From the NCBI RefSeq assembly GCF_000170755.1, contig NZ_ABCK01000009.1, positions 62,001 to 126,000 on the forward strand: a stretch of 64,000 bases of DNA. The letters run 5' to 3'. Positions 57,336-64,000 of this stretch are shown here, one piece after another. The notes below the pieces were generated by a model. The model did not search any database. It was not told the DNA's origin and worked only from the letters and a program-made list of their open reading frames with translations. Source of the DNA: Lentisphaera araneosa HTCC2155 (lineage in GTDB: Bacteria > Verrucomicrobiota > Lentisphaeria > Lentisphaerales > Lentisphaeraceae). The position numbers were made by a program, and so were the translations under genes. Every line of letters starts with the position of its first letter. The stretch's first letter is position 1.

Positions 57336-59827
57336 TTCTTTTTTGCAGTCGTGCGAATTTTTCGAATGGTGAATCGCAAGGCATCTTTGCCCTTTTTAAC
57401 AGTGATGTGCTGTGTGTTGGTGATTTTGCCCTTTAGGATTTCTTCGGCAAGTGGATCTTCAAGGTGGCGTTCAACTGCACGACGAAGAGGTCGAGCCCCG
57501 TATTCTGGGGAGAAACCTTTGTCAATCAAGTAATCTTTGACTTCTTGGTCGTAAGATATAGTGCAGTCGCGGTTTTCTAGGCGAGTCGCAATTTTCTTGA
57601 CTTCGAGATCGATGATTTCTTGGAGGTCGTGCTTGACTAATTCGCGGAAAACAATGATTTCATCTAGGCGGTTGAGGAATTCAGGCTTGAAGTGCTTTCG
57701 TGCAGCGGATTGAAGTTTTTCGACGAGTCGAGAGTATTCAAGTTCGGTGTCGGGGTTAGTGAAGCCGAGTACACCTTGGCCGTGCGCTTGAGAGGCACCA
57801 ACATTCGATGTGAGGATGATGATGGTGTTACGGAAATCAATTTTCACGCCATTAGTATCCGTGACAATGCCTTCTTCTAAGATTTGTAGAAGTAGGTTCA
57901 TGACGTCGGGGTGAGCTTTTTCAATTTCGTCAAAGAGCACGACGGAGTAAGGACGACGGCGGACTTTTTCTGTTAGTTCACCGCCTTCGCCATGTCCAAC
58001 GTAACCTGGAGGAGAGCCGACTAAGCGTGTGACGTTAAACTTGTCCATATATTCTGACATATCGACTTGGATAAGGGCTTCGCTATCGCCGAACATCATT
58101 TCTGCAACGGTTTTGGCGAGTAAGCTTTTACCAACACCTGTGGGGCCTAAGAAGATGAAGCTACCAATAGGGCGTTTAGGGTCCTTGAGGTCGGCTCTAG
58201 AGCGTCTTAGGGCGCGAGTGAGTGAATGTGCTGCTTCGGGTTGGCCAATAACAACTTTTTTAACTTCTTCTTCGAGATGAAGGAGTTTTTGTACTTCACC
58301 TTCTTCGAGTTGACGGATGGGGATGCCAGTTAATTTGGCGACGATTTGATGGATGTCGTCGGAATCGATTTGGACGGTTTTTTCGTGGTTGTTCGCCCGC
58401 CAGTTTTCGAGGATGTTTTCAATTTCTTTCTTGAGTTCTTTCTCTTTATCGCGTAGAGAAGCCGCGAGCTCGAATTTTTGTTTTTCAATCGCGTTCTTCT
58501 TTTCAACTTGGACCTCATCGACGTGATCCTCTAATTCTTTGAGGTCAGGAGGGCGTACCATAGAGGAGATGCGTGCACGCGAGCCAGCTTCATCCATAAC
58601 GTCAATAGCTTTGTCGGGTAGTTGGCGACTTGTGATATAGCGGTTTGAGAGGGTGACTGCGTCTCGAAGAGCTTGAGTTGTGTAAGAGACGTTGTGGTGC
58701 TCTTCGTACTTTTCTACAATCCCTTGAAGGATTTTTACGGCGTCTTCGATGTCTGGGGGGTTGACGACGATTGATTGGAAGCGGCGTTCAAGTGCAGAAT
58801 CTTTCTCAATGTATTTTCTGTATTCATCCATAGTGGTGGCGCCGACACATTGGATTTCTCCACGCGAAAGAGCTGGTTTAAGGATGTTTGATGCGTCAAG
58901 TGCGCCTTCAGCAGAGCCTGCGCCAACAATTGTATGAAGTTCATCGATGAACAAGATGACATTTCCGCACTGGCGAATTTCTTCCATGACGGCCTTGATT
59001 CTTTCTTCGAATTGGCCGCGGTATTTAGTTCCTGCAATCATGCCAGGTAGGTCGAGGGCGATAATGATTTTATTGCGTAAAATTTCAGGTACATCACCAT
59101 TGATGATAGATTGTGCAAGACCTTCGATAATAGCTGTTTTACCAACGCCAGCTTCACCGATGAGGACGGGGTTGTTTTTGTTGCGTCGACAAAGGATTTG
59201 GATGATGCGCTCAATTTCGTTGTCGCGTCCAATAACGGGGTCGAGTTCTCCATTAGCAGCTAGTTCTGTTAAATCGCGTCCGAAGTTGTTGAGGTTCTCC
59301 ATGGATGGAGTGTTGGTGGCGCCTGTAGTTGGGCTGCTCTCGTTGGGGCGTGTGTCCGCGGGGATGTAGTTCGGGTCGAGTGCTTTCATGATCTCGTTGC
59401 GAATAGATTCAACGTCAACATTTAAAGAGCGAAGTACTTGAGCTGCAATGCCTTCACCTTCTTTGAGGAGGCCTAGTAAAAGATGTTCAGTTCCAATATA
59501 GTGATAATTAAGGGCTTTCGCCTCGCGGAGAGCTAGGGCAAGAGTCTTTTTTACGCGAGGAGTAAAGGGGATCTCTGTGTCAGGTTCAGGAGGGTTGTCG
59601 GAAGAGGGGGAGAGTTTTTCAATTGCAGTACGGATGGTTTCAAGGTCAACCCCCATGTTGACGAGAGCATTGACGGCTACGCCGCTTCCTAAGACAATGA
59701 TGCCTAAGAGGAGGTGTTCAGTTCCGATGCAATCGGCATTGTAATTTTTTGCTTCGTTTTTTGCTAGGGTAATAGCTTGCTGGGCTCTGGGAGTAAGGTT
59801 GTTGAGTGCTGATTCTGACTCGTCCAT
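57332..59827 (-). CDS. clpC: ClpC-type AAA+ protease ATPase subunit
   Basis: An 831-aa HSP100 unfoldase that feeds proteins to ClpP. Order: two Clp-N repeats (residues 10-150), the first AAA domain with Walker A GEAGVGKT at 224-231 and Walker B FIDELHT, a UVR-type coiled middle region (about 430-475) that marks ClpC rather than ClpA or ClpB, the second AAA domain with GPTGVGKS at 561-568, and the C-terminal D2 small domain. Normal length. No clpP is in the window. It overlaps the downstream lipoprotein gene by 4 bp. Confidence 0.96.
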   Translation of the reverse strand: MDESESALNNLTPRAQQAITLAKNEAKNYNADCIGTEHLLLGIIVLGSGVAVNALVNMGVDLETIRTAIEKLSPSSDNPPEPDTEIPFTPRVKKTLALALREAKALNYHYIGTEHLLLGLLKEGEGIAAQVLRSLNVDVESIRNEIMKALDPNYIPADTRPNESSPTTGATNTPSMENLNNFGRDLTELAANGELDPVIGRDNEIERIIQILCRRNKNNPVLIGEAGVGKTAIIEGLAQSIINGDVPEILRNKIIIALDLPGMIAGTKYRGQFEERIKAVMEEIRQCGNVILFIDELHTIVGAGSAEGALDASNILKPALSRGEIQCVGATTMDEYRKYIEKDSALERRFQSIVVNPPDIEDAVKILQGIVEKYEEHHNVSYTTQALRDAVTLSNRYITSRQLPDKAIDVMDEAGSRARISSMVRPPDLKELEDHVDEVQVEKKNAIEKQKFELAASLRDKEKELKKEIENILENWRANNHEKTVQIDSDDIHQIVAKLTGIPIRQLEEGEVQKLLHLEEEVKKVVIGQPEAAHSLTRALRRSRADLKDPKRPIGSFIFLGPTGVGKSLLAKTVAEMMFGDSEALIQVDMSEYMDKFNVTRLVGSPPGYVGHGEGGELTEKVRRRPYSVVLFDEIEKAHPDVMNLLLQILEEGIVTDTNGVKIDFRNTIIILTSNVGASQAHGQGVLGFTNPDTELEYSRLVEKLQSAARKHFKPEFLNRLDEIIVFRELVKHDLQEIIDLEVKKIATRLENRDCTISYDQEVKDYLIDKGFSPEYGARPLRRAVERHLEDPLAEEILKGKITNTQHITVKKGKDALRFTIRKIRTTAKKK

Positions 59828-59900
59828 AAGGCTTCCTTCTAAAAAGATTCTTTGATTATTTTAAAATTATACACCGATGGTTAAGAAAGGCCAATACGAT

Positions 59901-61025
59901 TTAGCTTCTGAGGGTATTTAAAAAGTATTCAAAGTCTTTATTCATTACTTTACTTGTGTCACAATCGCTTTGCTCGTCGTTCAGCAGTAGGATAGAGTGG
60001 AGTTGTGATTGGAAAAGTTGAGTGAGTTCTTGTAGCTTGTGTTTGTCTAGGTAGTTGAATAGGCATGCGCAGATCATGTCTTCTATATAGGAGAAGTATT
60101 CTTCAGATGTGAGTGAGGGGAGGGATCCTAATGACCAATAGCTTGAGGCAAAAAGCTTGTAACTGTGATCGGACTCTAGAGCTTTGAGTTGTGCGTGGGT
60201 TTCGGCTTTTTTTACAGCGTAGCCTAATTGGATGGCGGCAGTGATGGTTTCTTTTAATGTTGTGTTGGAGCTCGATTTGTTTTCTAATGTATAGATGAGT
60301 GGGGAGTTCTTCTTTATTTGCATTGGCTTCAAAGTGAAGCCGAGGTCTGAGCATGCCTGGCTAATTCGCTGGATTTGATTATCCATGTATAGGTGAGGTA
60401 GGGCTATGCCGAATTGGAGTTTGAAGGCTTCTCCTAGGTGGGAGGGGTCTGGGCCTAAGAATCCTAGCTTTTCGTGATAGGTGAAGTTGTTTTGGATATC
60501 TCGGTGCTGGTTTTTTAGTCGAGCGTCTTCTAATTCTTGAGTATTGTTGCTGGTGCCTATGTAGCCGAAGTTTATATGGTGTTCATTAAGAACTTTTATA
60601 TATGTGCCCTCCGAAGTTAAAACAGTATTATTGCTTAAGTCTTTTATTTCTCTGACTTCGGGGTTGCGGGAGTTTAGTTCACTGAGGATGGCAGGTTTTA
60701 ACTTATCGTTTTCGGAATTGAGGAATTTATAACTGTCGAGGTTTCTGAGGAACTCTATCCTAGTGAATAAATAAGGGTGCTCTTGCTTGGGGATCTTTAA
60801 ATCCTTAGAGAGTGAGTTAGCTAATTCGTATTTTTCGTTTTTTATAGCATCGCTAATTTGTTTGGGATTATAGCTGATTGCTTCACCAATTTTCATTGAT
60901 TGGGAAAAATATTCCAAAAAACAAGTGTAGCAATGAGGGCAAAAAGCTTGATTGCTCAGGGTGATTTTCTTGAGGCTACTCTCGCATTTTGGGCAGATTG
61001 GCTTGTGTAGAGCTGTGTTAAGCAT
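59901..61025 (-). CDS. hypothetical zinc-ribbon protein, 374 aa
   Basis: The N terminus has two CxxC pairs (CPKC at residues 12-15, CPHC at 33-36) that would bind one zinc. The rest is a mixed alpha/beta chain without a known signature or membrane segment. No ribosome site is clear at the ATG. It is divergent from a response-regulator-like gene. Function unknown; regulatory or RNA/protein binding is possible because of the zinc ribbon. Confidence 0.7.
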   Translation of the reverse strand: MLNTALHKPICPKCESSLKKITLSNQAFCPHCYTCFLEYFSQSMKIGEAISYNPKQISDAIKNEKYELANSLSKDLKIPKQEHPYLFTRIEFLRNLDSYKFLNSENDKLKPAILSELNSRNPEVREIKDLSNNTVLTSEGTYIKVLNEHHINFGYIGTSNNTQELEDARLKNQHRDIQNNFTYHEKLGFLGPDPSHLGEAFKLQFGIALPHLYMDNQIQRISQACSDLGFTLKPMQIKKNSPLIYTLENKSSSNTTLKETITAAIQLGYAVKKAETHAQLKALESDHSYKLFASSYWSLGSLPSLTSEEYFSYIEDMICACLFNYLDKHKLQELTQLFQSQLHSILLLNDEQSDCDTSKVMNKDFEYFLNTLRS

Positions 61026-61180
61026 AGGTAATGAGGTCGAAAAGGTGAGAATTTTGTATAAAAAGTGTCTTAATTAACTTTGTGCTAGGGAAAATGAAAG
61101 GACATTTTTTTGATTTTATGTGGTATAGAGGTATCTTAGTCATAGTTAAAAAGTTTAAGTGTTAATTATGGATGCCATAA

Positions 61181-61732
61181 ATGAGAGATAGTAAACGAGT
61201 GATTATTTGTACTGAAGATATGTTCAGTTCCAGTAGTTATACAAAGATTTTACAGGGTCAAGGTTACGAAGTTTTTAGTGCTTTTAATGGGAAAGATCTA
61301 CTTTCTCTATTTGAGAGACTTCACTTTGAATTTGATTTGATTATATCAGATGTCCGAATTCCAGGCTTAGAGAATTTTGATATTGGCGATTATGTGGCAC
61401 TCCAATCCGGTGAGTTTATTCCTATTATCGGTATTGCGGTTTTTCCACGAGATGAAGAATTGATGATGAATGCCTCTGAAGGTTATACAACTGTTTTAGA
61501 GAAAGGGTTTTCTGCAGAAGAGTTTATAAGTGCAACTAATTCTCTCTTGGGTTTAGATCTTTATAAAGAAGACGGTATTTCTGACGAGCAAGTGAAGGCC
61601 AAGGCTCAACAATTACAGGATACGGCGACCGTTGTTATTGATAATTCTGAGTTTTCTGAGTTTCTCAAAGTTTACGGTCAGAACCGCAGTCGTAATTCGA
61701 TGATGGACGATATCGCTAAAAATGAAGAGTAA
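61181..61732 (+). CDS. receiver-domain (response regulator-like) protein
   Basis: A 183-aa protein. Residues 5-125 fit a CheY-like receiver: RVIICTEDMF, GQGYEVFSAFNGKDLL, the phospho-acceptor Asp in IISDVRIPG (about residue 54), and a Lys near 110 (VLEKGFSAEEF). The acidic pair at the N terminus is reduced to Glu-Asp. The short C-terminal tail has no DNA-binding domain, so it is a stand-alone receiver. No kinase is adjacent. The ribosome site is weak. Confidence 0.78.
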   Translation: MRDSKRVIICTEDMFSSSSYTKILQGQGYEVFSAFNGKDLLSLFERLHFEFDLIISDVRIPGLENFDIGDYVALQSGEFIPIIGIAVFPRDEELMMNASEGYTTVLEKGFSAEEFISATNSLLGLDLYKEDGISDEQVKAKAQQLQDTATVVIDNSEFSEFLKVYGQNRSRNSMMDDIAKNEE

Positions 61733-61832
61733 ATTTTTTAAGTTCTTTTGAAAGTATTTGTTTTTTCTTTCAAATGGAATTTCTTATACAATTCTACAAC
61801 CAAACAACAAAAATGAATTAGGAGTCATCCCC

Positions 61833-62021
61833 ATGAAAAAACTATTAATCTTTGCATTCTTCTTTGTGTTCTTTGCAGGTTCAACTGCTCTTGCATGTGA
61901 TTCTTGTGCAGCACACAAAAAGACTGATAAAACAGAAAAATGCGACAAAGACGCTAAGAAAGAAAAATGCGATAAAGACTCTAAGAAAAAAGATTGCGAT
62001 AAGTGCCCTTCTAAGAAGTAA
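61833..62021 (+). CDS. small secreted Cys/Lys-rich protein, 62 aa
   Basis: GGAG eight bases before ATG 61833. A strong signal peptide (MKKLLIFAFFFVFFAGSTALA) is followed by about 41 residues: CDSCAAHKK, then three CDK-type units (KCDKDAK, KCDKDSK, DCDKCPSKK). Six cysteines and many Lys/Asp suggest metal binding or disulfide bonds in the periplasm. A terminator follows. The CDK units are too short to be coded by chance with a clean signal peptide, so I take it as real. Confidence 0.75.
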   Translation: MKKLLIFAFFFVFFAGSTALACDSCAAHKKTDKTEKCDKDAKKEKCDKDSKKKDCDKCPSKK

Positions 62022-62044
62022 GCAAATTATTACTTTTTGATTGA

Positions 62045-62073
62045 GAGCGGCCAAATGGCTGCTCTTTTTTTTT
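62045..62073 (+). terminator. rho-independent terminator after the Cys/Lys-rich gene
   Basis: GAGCGGCC pairs with GGCTGCTC (7 of 8 bp) around AAAT, followed by nine T. It lies 23 bp after the stop. Confidence 0.85.
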
Positions 62074-62158
62074 CTCTGTTTTTAAGGGCTTTTAAATGCC
62101 GCTAAATTCTGCATTCTACTTGTGGAGAGCATAGTTTTTAATTAATGATTTTTCGACC

Positions 62159-62186
62159 TTGCAGGTATTAGGTAGTGCTTTATATT
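62159..62186 (+). promoter_or_regulatory. possible glyA promoter
   Basis: TTGCAG (62159-62164), 16 bases, TATATT (62181-62186), about 45 bp before the glyA start codon. Confidence 0.35.
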
Positions 62187-62230
62187 GCAGGTCATTATAA
62201 ATAAGAAAACGTACATAAAGGGTTTTATAT

Positions 62231-63745
62231 ATGAGCGCATTAGCGGCATACATTAAAGATATAGTAGCAAATGGTCAAGAGCCAAATGCTGCTATGGTAG
62301 GTTACTTAGCTAATCTCGAACAAGTGGCTAAAGTCGATAAATCTATTCCAGCAGCCATCATTAAAGAATTAGAAGATCAACGTTCTTACTTAAAGATGAT
62401 TGCTTCAGAAAATTATTGTTCACTTTCAACTCAATTAACTTTAGGTAACTTGCTTACAGATAAATACGCCGAAGGTTTCCCGAATCATCGTTACTACGCT
62501 GGTTGTGATAATATTGATAATCTTGAAGGTCAAGCATGTAAAGAGGCGTGTGATCTTTTTGGCGCAGAGCACGCGTACGTACAGCCTCACTCTGGTGCTG
62601 ACGCAAATATGGTGGCTTTCTGGGCGATCTTGAATAAAGTTGTTCAGAAACCCTATATGGATAAAGTTGGAGAAACTAATCTTTATAATTTAACTGACGA
62701 GCAATGGGCTGAGTTACGCGCTACTTTTGGTCACCAAAAGCTTTTGGGTCTTAACTATTACTCTGGTGGTCACCTCACTCATGGTTACCGTCATAATGTA
62801 TCTGCACGTATGTTTGATGCGTACACATATGATGTGGATCCGAAGACACAAGTTCTCGATTATGATTCTATTCGTAAGCAAGCGGAAGAAGTCAAGCCAA
62901 CAATCCTTTTAGCTGGGTATTCCGCTTACCCTCGTAAAGTGAATTTCCGTATCATGCGTGAAATCGCAGATAGCGTAGGTGCTGTTTTTATGGTTGATAT
63001 GGCTCACTTTGCTGGTCTTGTGGCAGGTAAAGCATTTACGGGTGATTTTGACCCAGTCAAACACGCTGACGTTGTAACGACAACTACGCACAAAACACTC
63101 CGTGGTCCACGCGGGGGTTTAATTCTTGCGAAGAAAGAATTTGGTGATTTTATTGATCAAGGTTGCCCAATGGTTCTTGGGGGACCACTTCCTCATTGCA
63201 TGGCAGCAAAAGCGATTGCTTTTAAAGAAGCTAATACTCCTGAGTTCCAAGAATATGCTCAAAACATCGTCAAAAACTCAAAATCTTTAGCAGGATACCT
63301 ATCAGAAGGTGGCGTTAATCTTACGTCTGGCGGTACTGATAATCACCTCATGGTGCTTGATGTGACTAATTTTGGTTTGACTGGTCGTCAAGCTGAGGAT
63401 GCAGTTCGTGCTGCAGGTATTACACTCAACCGTAACTCAGTGCCTTTCGATCCGAATGGAGCTTGGTACACTTCTGGTTTAAGAATTGGTACTCCAGCTT
63501 TGACTACCCTTGGTATGGGTGAAGCGGAAATGAAAGAAATTGCACAGGTTGTAATAGAGATTCTTGAATCCACAACAGCAAATATAATTGCATCAGGCAA
63601 AAATGCCGGTAAAAAATCTCTTGCGAAGGCGACAACTGACGAGGCGGTGATTGCTTCGTGTCGTGAGCGCGTTACCAATCTATTGAATCGTTTTGTTCTT
63701 TATCCGGAACTTGACACGGAAATTTTGAAACAAGTTTTAAATTAG
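62231..63745 (+). CDS. glyA: serine hydroxymethyltransferase, long chlamydial-type form
   Basis: A 504-aa PLP enzyme that interconverts serine and glycine and supplies one-carbon units. AAAGGG lies eight bases before the ATG. Seen: [28 protein letters not shown], and the PLP-binding Lys in [14 protein letters not shown] (about residue 288). Most bacterial forms are 410-430 aa; this one is about 80 residues longer, with extra N-terminal residues and an insertion near 150-200, as in Chlamydia and relatives. That supports a PVC origin. An acetolactate synthase gene follows in 8 bp. Confidence 0.95.
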   Translation: MSALAAYIKDIVANGQEPNAAMVGYLANLEQVAKVDKSIPAAIIKELEDQRSYLKMIASENYCSLSTQLTLGNLLTDKYAEGFPNHRYYAGCDNIDNLEGQACKEACDLFGAEHAYVQPHSGADANMVAFWAILNKVVQKPYMDKVGETNLYNLTDEQWAELRATFGHQKLLGLNYYSGGHLTHGYRHNVSARMFDAYTYDVDPKTQVLDYDSIRKQAEEVKPTILLAGYSAYPRKVNFRIMREIADSVGAVFMVDMAHFAGLVAGKAFTGDFDPVKHADVVTTTTHKTLRGPRGGLILAKKEFGDFIDQGCPMVLGGPLPHCMAAKAIAFKEANTPEFQEYAQNIVKNSKSLAGYLSEGGVNLTSGGTDNHLMVLDVTNFGLTGRQAEDAVRAAGITLNRNSVPFDPNGAWYTSGLRIGTPALTTLGMGEAEMKEIAQVVIEILESTTANIIASGKNAGKKSLAKATTDEAVIASCRERVTNLLNRFVLYPELDTEILKQVLN

Positions 63746-63753
63746 GTTATTTA

Positions 63754-64000
63754 ATGAACGCAGCAGAAGCAGTAATTAAATGTTTGGAAAAGCATGGCGT
63801 AGAGTACATTTTCGGCTACTCTGGCGGTGCAGCGATTCCATTCTTTGATGCTCTGGTCACCACAAAGACAGAAATCGAACTTATCCTTGTGCGTCATGAA
63901 CAGGGTGCGACTCATATGGCCGATGGCTACGCTAGAGCAACAGGGAAACCAGGTGTCGTTTTAGTAACGAGTGGTCCAGGTGCGACCAACACGATTACAG
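63754..64000 (+). CDS. ilvB: acetolactate synthase large subunit (N-terminal part, cut by window edge)
   Basis: The first 82 codons are visible. AGG lies seven bases before the ATG, 8 bp after glyA. The sequence has the ThDP-enzyme start: [36 protein letters not shown] with the catalytic Glu, and [11 protein letters not shown]. It catalyses the first common step of valine/leucine/isoleucine synthesis. A related ThDP decarboxylase cannot be fully excluded from the fragment. Confidence 0.9.
   Translation, partial: MNAAEAVIKCLEKHGVEYIFGYSGGAAIPFFDALVTTKTEIELILVRHEQGATHMADGYARATGKPGVVLVTSGPGATNTIT

Noticed and set aside
61747-61774. TTTGAAAG/CTTTCAAA hairpin after the receiver-domain gene
   Set aside because: The stem is AT-rich with a long loop and no T run after it, so it is too weak to call a terminator.

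Overview
The window looks like a chromosomal segment from a marine bacterium of the PVC superphylum, most likely Lentisphaerota. This is an inference from gene content: giant TPR and membrane proteins of unknown role, an ECF sigma factor paired with a receptor-like Ser/Thr kinase, a long chlamydial-type GlyA (504 aa), MEP-pathway isoprenoid genes, and moderate GC. No rRNA, tRNA or CRISPR array was seen.

Region 1 (1-22335) is a pair of divergent operons. Leftward run a 3.35-kilo-residue TPR protein, a membrane-anchored coiled-coil protein and a MoxR ATPase (cut by the window edge). Rightward run an ECF sigma factor, a mosaic protein (anti-sigma zinc finger, membrane segment, proline tract, secretin-N-like region, vWA domain) and a 2080-aa membrane protein. 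It reads as a large envelope-sensing locus.

Region 2 (22344-39461) starts with a small unknown gene and six 51-bp repeats carrying hairpins. A tightly spaced rightward operon follows: two paralogous proteins with 17-residue repeats and tail-fibre-like C termini, an FN3 plus cyclase-toroid protein, a giant transglutaminase-like/RHS protein with a GIY-YIG nuclease tip, and an Imm26-like immunity protein. An IS701-family element (30129-31895) splits the RHS gene. It has 20-bp inverted ends and an 8-bp target duplication, and its removal restores one 2876-codon frame exactly.

Region 3 (39462-42413) is accessory DNA: duplicated hairpins around a 26-aa membrane peptide, an excisionase-like HTH gene overlapping a tiny acidic gene, a tiny basic gene, a serine recombinase, and 890 bp with several strong hairpins but no convincing gene.

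Region 4 (42414-64000) is mostly housekeeping: ndh, a broken cobQ, a MYG1-type hydrolase, ispE, mdh, ispH, tyrA, dxs, a frameshifted metallopeptidase-like gene, a lipoprotein/ECF sigma/Ser-Thr kinase operon, clpC with a lipoprotein, a receiver-domain protein, a Cys/Lys-rich secreted peptide, glyA and the start of an acetolactate synthase gene. Several lesions (cobQ, the metallopeptidase, the transposase N terminus, an mdh glycine-motif change) could be real decay or sequencing errors, and raw reads would decide.
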